A DNA stretch of 7,499 nucleotides from Candidatus Nitrosopumilus sp. (GTDB lineage Archaea > Thermoproteota > Nitrososphaeria > Nitrososphaerales > Nitrosopumilaceae), in NCBI GenBank assembly GCA_011055585.1, contig DRGT01000053.1, positions 1 to 7,499 on the forward strand, in the 5' to 3' direction. A model generated the notes under the pieces. It did not search any database. It was not told the DNA's origin and was given only the letters and a program-made list of their open reading frames with translations. Of the stretch, positions 1-5,326 are shown piece after piece; within the stretch, counting starts at the first letter, position 1; each line of letters opens with the position of its first letter. The position numbers were made by a program, and so were the translations under genes.

Positions 1-891
1 CCAGCTATTGGAGTATCAGGGGCTTTTGGACTTGCACTAGCATCTCTTCAAAGCAATTCACAAACAAAAGATGATTTGATCCGTGATTTAGAAGAAGCAA
101 AAAAAACACTCTTTGAAACAAGACCAACTGCTGTAAACCTAAAGTGGGGCCTTGAAAAAATTATGGATGTCGCAAACAAAGGTTCAGATGTTTCAGATAT
201 ACAACAATCAGTTATCGATACAGCAAAAAAAATGGCAGAAGAAGACATCCAAACAAACATGACTATGGGAAAATTGGGTTCTGAGTTATTTGATAACAAT
301 GATACTATAATGACTCATTGCAACGCTGGCGCTCTAGCAACTGTTGCATATGGAACAGCACTTGGTGTAATTCGCGCCACAAAAGAAAGTGGAAAAAACA
401 TCAAGGTTATTGCAACTGAAACAAGACCAGTTCAACAAGGCTCACGACTCACAGCTTTTGAATTAAAACACGATGGAATTGATGTTAGTTTAATCCCAGA
501 CACTGCAGTTGGCTACTCTATGGCAAAAGGATTGGTAAACAAGGTAATAGTTGGTGCTGATAGAATATTGCGAACAGGGCATGTCTTTAACAAAATTGGA
601 ACGTATCAGGTTGCTACAATGGCAAAGCAACACAACATTCCATTTTATGTTGCAGCTCCACTTAGCACATTTGATTTAGAAAGCAATCCTGAAGATGTTA
701 TAATAGAGCAAAGAAAAGCTAGTGAGGTTACTGGTATTGGTGATAAAAAAACTGCACCCGATGACATCAACGTAATTAATCCTGCTTTTGATATGACCCC
801 CCCAGAACTAATATCAGGAATTATTACAGAAAAAGGAGTAGCAAAGCCTCCATACGACGAGTCTATCAAAAAATTATTTGAAGCTAATTAG
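1..891 (+). CDS. mtnA: S-methyl-5-thioribose-1-phosphate isomerase (5'-truncated by window edge)
   Basis: The reading frame is open from base 1 and ends at TAG 889-891, so 296 residues are visible. The family is usually about 340-370 residues, so roughly 50-70 N-terminal residues lie outside the window. The enzyme converts methylthioribose-1-P to methylthioribulose-1-P in cytoplasmic methionine salvage. It belongs to the eIF2B-alpha/beta/delta-like fold family, so older annotations often call it aIF-2B. Motifs typical of MtnA follow in order: PAIGVSGAFGLALA at the window start, ETRPTAVNLKWGLEKI, HCNAGALATVAYGTALGVIRA (catalytic-type Cys at codon 319-321), ETRPVQQGSRLTAFEL, KVIVGADRI (catalytic-type Asp at 559-561), NKIGTYQ, PFYVAAPLSTFD and NPAFDMTPPELI. 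Both the Cys and the Asp expected from MtnA structures are present, so an active isomerase is likely. A TTG at 76 is internal and is not the start. The next gene begins 39 bp downstream on the same strand. Ribose-1,5-bisphosphate isomerase is the main alternative, but these motifs fit MtnA better. Confidence 0.9.
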   Translation, partial: PAIGVSGAFGLALASLQSNSQTKDDLIRDLEEAKKTLFETRPTAVNLKWGLEKIMDVANKGSDVSDIQQSVIDTAKKMAEEDIQTNMTMGKLGSELFDNNDTIMTHCNAGALATVAYGTALGVIRATKESGKNIKVIATETRPVQQGSRLTAFELKHDGIDVSLIPDTAVGYSMAKGLVNKVIVGADRILRTGHVFNKIGTYQVATMAKQHNIPFYVAAPLSTFDLESNPEDVIIEQRKASEVTGIGDKKTAPDDINVINPAFDMTPPELISGIITEKGVAKPPYDESIKKLFEAN

Positions 892-930
892 TAGAAAGTT
901 TTTATTGTTTTTAAAGTACTTATAAAAAAC

Positions 931-1569
931 ATGAGCGCAGTAACATCAGATGCAATAAGAAATTCCTTAAAGCAATGCATGGATCCCGAAGTCCCATTAA
1001 ACATTGTTGATATGGGCTTAATTTATGGAATTGATGTTACTCAAAATAATGATGTTAATATCAAAATGACAATGACAACTCAAGGTTGTCCACTTCATGA
1101 GACTCTAGTTCAAGATGTAACAAGGTATGCAAAAAAGGTTCCTGGAGTAAATAATGTCAAAGTCGATATTGTTTGGGATCCTCCATGGACAATGGATAAA
1201 ATGTCAGATGAGGCAAAACAAACTCTCAAAGATATGGGTACAGAAGGTTCAACTCCAGCTCCAATAGACTATGAAACTGCACTACCTCAAGGAGTTGGAA
1301 AGCTAGTCAAACAAGAAGATGGTTCAATGGTTTTAGCAAATGAACATGAACAGGGATTTATGGTTAATCAAGCAATTATTGATTTTTGGAAATCATGTGA
1401 TGGAAAAAGAAAGATAACAGAACTCGTTGATCTTTTTGCAAAACAAACAAGTCTTCAAAGAAATCAGGTTGAAAAAGAGGTTCTTCAACTAGTCAATCAA
1501 TTACGTGATGGTGGTTTGATTATTATTCCAAACCAACCAGAAGCACCAAATGTGGAATTTAAAAAATAA
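931..1569 (+). CDS. MIP18/DUF59 (PaaD/SufT-like) Fe-S assembly protein fused to a PqqD-like domain
   Basis: A 212-residue cytoplasmic protein with two domains. Residues 5-103 are a MIP18/DUF59 domain: DPE at 18-20, NIVDMGLIYGI at 24-34, MTMTTQGCP with the conserved Cys53, VDIVWDPPW at 78-86, then MSDEAKQTLKDMG. This family (SufT, PaaD, CIA2) assists maturation of Fe-S proteins. Residues 119-200 resemble PqqD: FMVNQAIIDFWKSCDGKRKITELVDL, followed by a helix and LRDGGLIIIP. PqqD-type domains act as peptide or protein chaperones, often for radical-SAM enzymes, so the tail may recruit a client protein; that is inference. The ATG at 931 keeps the N-terminal helix of the domain. The next in-frame Met (residue 17) would cut into it. 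The gene lies 39 bp behind mtnA on the same strand, so cotranscription is possible, although an AT-rich stretch at 901-929 could also hold its own promoter. Confidence 0.85.
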   Translation: MSAVTSDAIRNSLKQCMDPEVPLNIVDMGLIYGIDVTQNNDVNIKMTMTTQGCPLHETLVQDVTRYAKKVPGVNNVKVDIVWDPPWTMDKMSDEAKQTLKDMGTEGSTPAPIDYETALPQGVGKLVKQEDGSMVLANEHEQGFMVNQAIIDFWKSCDGKRKITELVDLFAKQTSLQRNQVEKEVLQLVNQLRDGGLIIIPNQPEAPNVEFKK

Positions 1570-1583
1570 TTCAAAACTAATTT

Positions 1584-1630
1584 GGATAATCTATACAGGA
1601 TTACCCGAGATAATCTTACTATGATTACCC
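1584..1630. repeat. Tandem TAATC-N7-GATTA array 1 (two copies, four half-sites)
   Basis: Half-sites are TAATC 1587-1591, GATTA 1599-1603, TAATC 1611-1615 and GATTA 1623-1627, each exactly 12 bp from the last. The first spacer is TATACAG (class A) and the second TTACTAT (class B). Flanks extend the symmetry (GG before the first TAATC, CCC after both GATTA). The array starts 15 bp after the stop of the DUF59-PqqD gene, in the convergent intergenic region. A further lone GATTA sits at 1648-1652. Confidence 0.9.
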
Positions 1631-1684
1631 GATCCACTAGAATTGTAGATTATAACTAAAATTTTGAATGAACCTTCCCCTGCA

Positions 1685-1701
1685 TAATCGTGTATGGATT
1701 A
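1685..1701. repeat. TAATC-N7-GATTA inverted repeat, copy 3 (overlaps stop codon)
   Basis: TAATC 1685-1689 and GATTA 1697-1701 enclose the spacer GTGTATG, flanked by A/T so that the stem is ATAATC/GATTAT. The TTA at 1699-1701 is the TAA stop of the minus-strand secreted-protein gene, so the repeat provides the end of that reading frame. The spacer is unique among the copies, but the 12-bp half-site pitch is kept. Confidence 0.8.
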
Positions 1702-2469
1702 TGAACTTGCCCATCCACGTTCAATCAGTTTTGCTTTAGTTTCTGATTTAACACAAGCGGGAGAACCATCACTAATTTTAATAGTTAAGATCAAACCTTC
1801 CTTGCATTTTATGTCTTGAGGTAAAATACTATTTTTCAATTGTTTTAGGGGAGAAAGAACGGTGGTTTTTTGAATTTCTTGACTAATGTTTTTCAACAAA
1901 GTAAATGAATCAATTATCTTGATTAGAAAGTTGTCAGATTCATTTAATTCATCCTTAACACTTTCGGAAAGAACAGTCCATATATCATTGCCATCGAATA
2001 CCTGTAAATTATAGAGAAGAACCTCAGAACTTTTGTCGTTTTCAGTCCTAGTCCAAACCTCTTCTAGCAGGTATGCCTCTCTGTCGTCAATCGAAGTTGG
2101 TTGGGTGTTTAATAGTAAATAATTACCACAGGTAAATCCGTCATTCTCAACTGACCTAGATGAACACCAAGTCAAAGCATTTTCATTGTGTCTTTCCAAA
2201 TGTTCTTGAGGAGTGACTGTAAAGTAATTTTTCCAAAGATTCACGTATATTCCCTTTGACCAGTAATCTTGGTCAGGTAAAATTGCAACTATCGCTATCC
2301 AAGGATTTTTTTGAGGTAAATCATCATCAATGATCCAACCTGAGGAATATTCTATGGAAAAACCATATTCTAAATTCTCATAGGTCTCAAACTGCCCAAA
2401 TGCAGATACCATGGAAGAACTGATCGTTATCAAAAGCATAATCATAAAAACGAAAATTATTTGGTTCAT
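1699..2469 (-). CDS. Secreted PsbP-like protein with C-terminal Cys-pair module
   Basis: A 256-residue protein starting at ATG 2469. Residues 1-25 form a signal peptide (hydrophobic MNQIIFVFMIMLLITISSS, then SAFGQ). The mature N-terminus, YENLEYGFSIEYSSGWII, has the 'Y.N..YGFSI.YP..W' pattern of PsbP/MOG1-like domains that are common in thaumarchaeal exported proteins. The domain appears to run to about residue 195, ending with DNFLIKIIDSFTLL. The last 35 residues carry a separate module with Cys222 and Cys239 spaced C-x16-C (GSPACVKSETKAKLIERGW). The same module, without gaps, occurs at the N-terminus of the Gly-rich protein encoded at 3445-4956. Two further Cys residues (in TWCSS and FTCGN) may pair. 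The likely location is extracytoplasmic; the ligand is unknown. Its stop codon lies inside an inverted repeat, and a TATA-like run (2495-2506) precedes the start. Confidence 0.8.
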   Translation of the reverse strand: MNQIIFVFMIMLLITISSSMVSAFGQFETYENLEYGFSIEYSSGWIIDDDLPQKNPWIAIVAILPDQDYWSKGIYVNLWKNYFTVTPQEHLERHNENALTWCSSRSVENDGFTCGNYLLLNTQPTSIDDREAYLLEEVWTRTENDKSSEVLLYNLQVFDGNDIWTVLSESVKDELNESDNFLIKIIDSFTLLKNISQEIQKTTVLSPLKQLKNSILPQDIKCKEGLILTIKISDGSPACVKSETKAKLIERGWASS

Positions 2470-2494
2470 TTATTAAATTAAAAACTATGCCAAG

Positions 2495-2506
2495 TTAAAT
2501 GTTTAA
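2495..2506 (-). promoter_or_regulatory. Possible TATA box for the PsbP-like gene
   Basis: On the minus strand this reads GTTTAAACATTT, an AT-rich TATA-like element centred about 30 bp upstream of the ATG at 2469. The position is compatible with a short or absent leader. The region is AT-rich throughout, so the call is weak. Confidence 0.35.
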
Positions 2507-2524
2507 ACAAAAATTTCAACTTCA

Positions 2525-2541
2525 TAATCTATACAGGATTA
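2525..2541. repeat. TAATC-N7-GATTA inverted repeat, copy 4 (exact class A 17-mer)
   Basis: An exact copy of TAATCTATACAGGATTA, with half-sites at 2525-2529 and 2537-2541. It lies between the start of the PsbP-like gene (2469) and the stop of the next minus-strand gene (2590), 49 bp past the latter. It could therefore act at the 3' end of the upstream gene or near the promoter of the downstream one. Confidence 0.85.
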
Positions 2542-2589
2542 CGAAAACTATACTTTATCCCCCAAGAGTAAAAAGATCTAGTTTTAGAG

Positions 2590-3339
2590 TCAGACAATGA
2601 TATCATTTCCAGAATATTGTGGAATCTTTTTTGGAATATCAAAGATTTTCAAAGATTCCAAATATGCAAGATGTTTTGAGATTGATTCAGCATCGCCAAA
2701 GGATACTAGTATTCGGTCATTGTGTTTAAGCACATACTGAGATATGTCGGAATAGTATTCCTCTCCATTAACATAAAACACCAAGGATTGGTCTTGTCCA
2801 GTACAGAACCTGCCAGTTTTGATGTCCGCAAATTCATCATGATTCAATATTATACAGTCCGGTGTAATCTTCATTCCAAATGATGCAAATAGCATCTCCA
2901 ATGGAACACCAGTTGCATGCTTGTGAATGAGGTACGGGTTATGATTCTCAAAGTGGATGTATCTACTTGAAAGCTGAAACTGCAGCAGGCCAAAGTTTAG
3001 CTTCTCACCATCCACAAAAACTGCAATTGCAGCATGCTCATGTTCGCTTCCATATTCACCTACCCCATACTGGTTTACCAATTTTTTTTCAGGATCTACA
3101 TTGATGGTATTTTGAAATATCCGTGAATCAATCTCGTTTTGGTTCATAAAATAGTATGAAAAAAATCCAGATGAGACAATCACAAAAGCTACTGCAATTA
3201 CCAAAATTACCCTGTTTTTTGGTTTAGACTTGACGGACTCTGCATCAAAATACTCTGAATTACTCTCCTCAAAGCGACCCGGCAGACTGTAATCTGAATC
3301 AGAGTCTTTAGGAAGAATTTTGTCGTTATCTTCAGGCAA
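2590..3339 (-). CDS. Membrane-anchored extracytoplasmic His-rich protein, TTG start
   Basis: A 249-residue protein. The start must be TTG at 3339: TAA TAA lies immediately upstream in frame, and the first in-frame ATG is residue 65, after the membrane helix. A TATA box 26-28 bp upstream supports a leaderless TTG start. Residues 1-43 are acidic and hydrophilic (cytoplasmic), 44-65 form one transmembrane helix, and 66-249 would be outside. The outer domain has the pattern EHEHAAIAVFVDGEKL (His100, His102), YIHFENHN (His129, His133), LIHKHATGVPLEMLF (His139, His141), then Cys162 and Cys179 that could form a disulfide, FYVNGEE and ILVSFGD. I recall similar domains in thaumarchaeal proteins, sometimes labelled disulfide-isomerase-like, but there is no CxxC here. 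Metal binding by the paired histidines is inference. The true function is unknown. Confidence 0.8.
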   Translation of the reverse strand: MPEDNDKILPKDSDSDYSLPGRFEESNSEYFDAESVKSKPKNRVILVIAVAFVIVSSGFFSYYFMNQNEIDSRIFQNTINVDPEKKLVNQYGVGEYGSEHEHAAIAVFVDGEKLNFGLLQFQLSSRYIHFENHNPYLIHKHATGVPLEMLFASFGMKITPDCIILNHDEFADIKTGRFCTGQDQSLVFYVNGEEYYSDISQYVLKHNDRILVSFGDAESISKHLAYLESLKIFDIPKKIPQYSGNDIIV

Positions 3340-3363
3340 TTATTAATCCAAAGGCTTTGATTC

Positions 3364-3372
3364 TATAAATTT
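3364..3372 (-). promoter_or_regulatory. TATA box for the His-rich membrane protein gene
   Basis: On the minus strand the element reads AATTTATAG, centred 26-28 bp upstream of the TTG at 3339. That is the archaeal TATA-to-initiation distance and predicts transcription starting at, or one to three bases before, the TTG. This supports the unusual start codon and a leaderless mRNA. Confidence 0.6.
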
Positions 3373-3416
3373 CCTAGAGTCAAACAATATGAAAAAATAA
3401 TTGAGCCTTTTTTAGG

Positions 3417-3433
3417 TAATCCTGTATAGATTA
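3417..3433. repeat. TAATC-N7-GATTA inverted repeat, copy 5 (class A 17-mer, reversed)
   Basis: The exact reverse complement of the class A 17-mer, with half-sites at 3417-3421 and 3429-3433 and spacer CTGTATA. It begins 12 bp beyond the stop of the Gly-rich protein gene. In the sense of that gene, the repeat is followed by a T-rich stretch (complement of 3389-3398), so a 3'-end role is plausible here. Confidence 0.85.
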
Positions 3434-3444
3434 TCCAGTTCACT

Positions 3445-4956
3445 TTATTGGCCACCGCCCTGACCCTGTCCTTGGCTGCCACCGCCTTGACCTTGTCCTT
3501 GGCTGCCACCGCCCTGACCCTGTCCTTGGCTGCCACCACCCTGACCCTGTCCTTGGCCGCCACCGCCCTGACCTTGTCCTTGGCCGCCACCGCCCTGACC
3601 TTGTCCTTGGCCGCCACCGCCCTGACCCTGTCCTTGGCCGCCACCGCCAGGTGGACCGGGTACACCAGCAGGTGGTCCGTGGTCTCCACGTGCTTGTGCA
3701 GCTTTAGCTAGACCTGCTGCCTTTTTGGATGCAGCGTTTGCTCTACCTTCTGCTCCTGGTTCGAAGTCTTCTTCAAATGATGATTCAAAGTCATCGAAAC
3801 TCAATCCCCACCAATCATCGGGGGACCATCCTATATTGAAACCAGGGGGGGTTTCACCTAAACCAATACCTTGTCCACGTTCTAATCCAATCTGGGATGG
3901 ACCTTGGTCATCATTATTCAAAGCTGCACCAAATCCTGGTAGCGTGTTAAAGTCGAAATCTTCATCACCAGTGGTTACACCATCACCGTTTGTTCCATCA
4001 GAACTTTCAGTACTAAGATTACTATCAGTAGGAATATCATATCTTGCTTTGATTCCAGGAGGTAGTTTCTTCAATCCTAGAGGTAAGTTGTCTGCATCAC
4101 CTAATCCAATTCCTTTTCCCTTAGCTTTACCTGGTTCATCTTCTGTACCTTTTGCTACATCTGAGGCTTTACCAAATCCCGGATGATCATCTGTGAACAT
4201 TGAGGCGGTAAGACCAAGATCGCTATTTTCGCTTGTGGCAGCTAGAATTTCCTCATAATCACCACTTTCAAGAATAGCTAATGTTACTTCTAATTCATCG
4301 ATAACTGCATCAGATATTCCTAGACCTGCACCATTTTCAACAATGAATGAAATGCTATCTATTGCATTTTCAACAAAGTCTGTAAATCTCTCATTTTGTC
4401 GTGAATCGACTTGAGCATACAATTGAGTGTAAATATCATCAAGAATTTCTTCAGAGCCATAAAGTATGGCTGCAGCCTGATCCCAATCTTCAGGATTATC
4501 TGAAGATGCAAGGTATGCAGCTTGCTCTAATGCGTCAGCATATTCTGTCAAGCCTTCACCCATGTTCAAACCATTACTCGTAATCAAGTCATCAAGCGTA
4601 GCAAGTTCATTTTGACCATCTGTTATCTTTTCCATAAGGGTAAAAACAGTATTTGCATTACTAGCCGAATTTATGATGGCCAGATTGTCTTCTGTAACCT
4701 CTTCCATACTAGGCTTTTCCATTACTTCCTCAATGTCTTCCTGAACGGGTTCACCAACAATTTCAGCAATTCCAAGCTGAGCCCATCTATTAGCAGTAAA
4801 TTGATCAATACAGATTGAATTTGGATTTGTTACTTGGACCACCTCAACTTCACCAGCTTGACAGGTCATCCCTTCAGCAAAGGAAAATGGTAACGCAGGA
4901 GTAACTCCGATTGAAAGAATTAATGGAATAATTACAAAAATGATTCTATGCCCCAT
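3445..4956 (-). CDS. Large secreted protein with Cys-pair module and C-terminal Gly/Gln tandem repeat
   Basis: A 503-residue protein if it starts at ATG 4956; an ATG at 4974 adds six residues. I chose 4956 because the TATA box at 4991-4998 would start transcription near 4969, downstream of 4974, and because the signal peptide (MGHRIIFVIIPLILSIG ... FSFA) then begins at its basic end. Residues 32-67 contain Cys32 and Cys49 spaced C-x16-C, the module also found in the PsbP-like protein. Residues ~85-270 look helical and acidic. Residues ~270-430 are low-complexity, Asp/Gly/Pro-rich, and include GKAKGKGIGLG and ERGQGIGLG. Residues ~430-503 are collagen-like (GPPAGVPGPPGGGG), then repeat QGQGQGGGG or QGQGQGGGS. 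An exported, partly disordered surface or matrix protein is likely; function unknown. A four-half-site repeat array lies upstream and another copy just downstream. Confidence 0.8.
   Translation of the reverse strand: MGHRIIFVIIPLILSIGVTPALPFSFAEGMTCQAGEVEVVQVTNPNSICIDQFTANRWAQLGIAEIVGEPVQEDIEEVMEKPSMEEVTEDNLAIINSASNANTVFTLMEKITDGQNELATLDDLITSNGLNMGEGLTEYADALEQAAYLASSDNPEDWDQAAAILYGSEEILDDIYTQLYAQVDSRQNERFTDFVENAIDSISFIVENGAGLGISDAVIDELEVTLAILESGDYEEILAATSENSDLGLTASMFTDDHPGFGKASDVAKGTEDEPGKAKGKGIGLGDADNLPLGLKKLPPGIKARYDIPTDSNLSTESSDGTNGDGVTTGDEDFDFNTLPGFGAALNNDDQGPSQIGLERGQGIGLGETPPGFNIGWSPDDWWGLSFDDFESSFEEDFEPGAEGRANAASKKAAGLAKAAQARGDHGPPAGVPGPPGGGGQGQGQGGGGQGQGQGGGGQGQGQGGGGQGQGQGGGSQGQGQGGGSQGQGQGGGSQGQGQGGGQ
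3460..3648 (-). repeat. In-frame 27-bp tandem repeat, seven units
   Basis: Seven consecutive 27-bp units encode the 9-residue peptide QGQGQGGG(G/S) at the C-terminus of the secreted protein. Units differ only at a few positions (CTGACCCTG versus TTGACCTTG; GGCTGCC versus GGCCGCC). The units nearest the 3' end encode Ser, while those further upstream encode Gly. The stretch is GC-rich compared with the AT-rich surroundings. Because 27 is divisible by 3, long open frames appear on both strands here, but they are shadows. Confidence 0.95.
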
Positions 4957-4990
4957 ACAAAATTGGATATACATTCTATACTTAAAAATG

Positions 4991-4998
4991 ATATAAAT
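4991..4998 (-). promoter_or_regulatory. TATA box for the Gly-rich secreted protein gene
   Basis: On the minus strand this reads AATTTATAT, a good archaeal TATA match. Its centre near 4995 predicts initiation around 4968-4970, giving a leader of about 12 nt before the ATG at 4956 and excluding the ATG at 4974. Confidence 0.55.
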
Positions 4999-5041
4999 TA
5001 TGAGTCTGTTAATTCTATATTCAAGCGAAAAAATTGTAGCT

Positions 5042-5106
5042 TAATCCGAAATTCTTGGGTTTGGATAATCATAGTAAGATTATGTCGGATAAACTATACA
5101 GGATTA
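5042..5106. repeat. Tandem TAATC/GATTA array 2 in a divergent intergenic region (candidate operator)
   Basis: Half-sites are TAATC 5042-5046 (lone), TAATC 5066-5070, GATTA 5078-5082, TAAAC 5090-5094 (one mismatch) and GATTA 5102-5106. All fall on a single 12-bp grid; only the position at 5054 is empty. The first complete pair has spacer ATAGTAA, the exact reverse complement of the class B spacer in array 1. The second pair has the class A spacer TATACAG. The array lies 45-110 bp upstream of the Gly-rich gene's TATA box and about 50 bp upstream of the RHH gene's, so it could regulate both. Confidence 0.85.
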
Positions 5107-5154
5107 CATATCATTATGTCCGTTATGACGATAAATAAATAATTTAGAAAATTG

Positions 5155-5163
5155 TTTAAGTAT
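5155..5163 (+). promoter_or_regulatory. TATA box for the first RHH gene
   Basis: TTTAAGTAT is centred about 27 bp upstream of the ATG at 5186, the spacing expected for a leaderless archaeal transcript. No Shine-Dalgarno sequence precedes the ATG. Confidence 0.5.
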
Positions 5164-5185
5164 TATCATAACATCCTACTTTTAC

Positions 5186-5326
5186 ATGCTAAGAAGGATC
5201 ACAATAACGCTTGATGATGATCTCTTGAAAAAACTTAGAAAAAAACAAGCTCAAGAGATAAAAAAATCACGTAACTCTGTTAGCCTTTCGAAAATTATCA
5301 ATGAAACTTTGGCTAAAAGAGTTTAA
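5186..5326 (+). CDS. Small ribbon-helix-helix DNA-binding protein (46 aa)
   Basis: A 46-residue protein starting MLRRITITLDDDLLKKLR and ending TLAKRV. The N-terminal alternating strand RRITITL followed by two helices (about 11-27 and 34-45) is the CopG/Arc/MetJ ribbon-helix-helix pattern, in which the paired strands of a dimer read DNA bases. The loop and second helix begin with the SVSLSKIINE motif. Helix 1 ends with KKQAQEIKKSR, quite basic. It is paralogous to the protein at 7228-7380: about 19 of 46 positions are identical by hand alignment, including RR.TITL, QAQ and S..S.S. A TAATC/GATTA array lies 80-145 bp upstream. Its own TAA stop is the first three bases of another copy, so the gene is bracketed by inverted repeats that could be its operators. 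The lack of a partner toxin gene argues against an antitoxin role; a small repressor is more likely. Confidence 0.8.
   Translation: MLRRITITLDDDLLKKLRKKQAQEIKKSRNSVSLSKIINETLAKRV

Noticed and set aside
48..299. Minus-strand frame within mtnA, and similar shadow frames at 645-869, 4401-5142, 6181-6429 and 6580-6804
   Set aside because: They lie opposite genes with strong family motifs or bridge a gene and its promoter, and their translations show no motif or plausible start context.
3448..3711. Long open frame on the + strand encoding ATALTLSLA repeats, and a second minus-strand frame (3363-3689) of AAKDRVRAV repeats
   Set aside because: Both are out-of-frame readings of the 27-bp tandem repeat that encodes the Gly/Gln tail. 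Their periodicity follows from the repeat length being a multiple of three.
3725..4186. 153-codon + strand frame opposite the Gly-rich protein gene
   Set aside because: It is antisense to a well-supported gene with signal peptide, promoter and domain structure, and its Pro/Ser-rich translation is the expected shadow of the opposite strand.
5186..5326. Toxin-antitoxin module with the RHH protein as antitoxin
   Set aside because: No toxin-like gene overlaps or follows in the same direction. The adjacent gene is a convergent membrane protein, and both RHH proteins lack a C-terminal toxin-binding extension.
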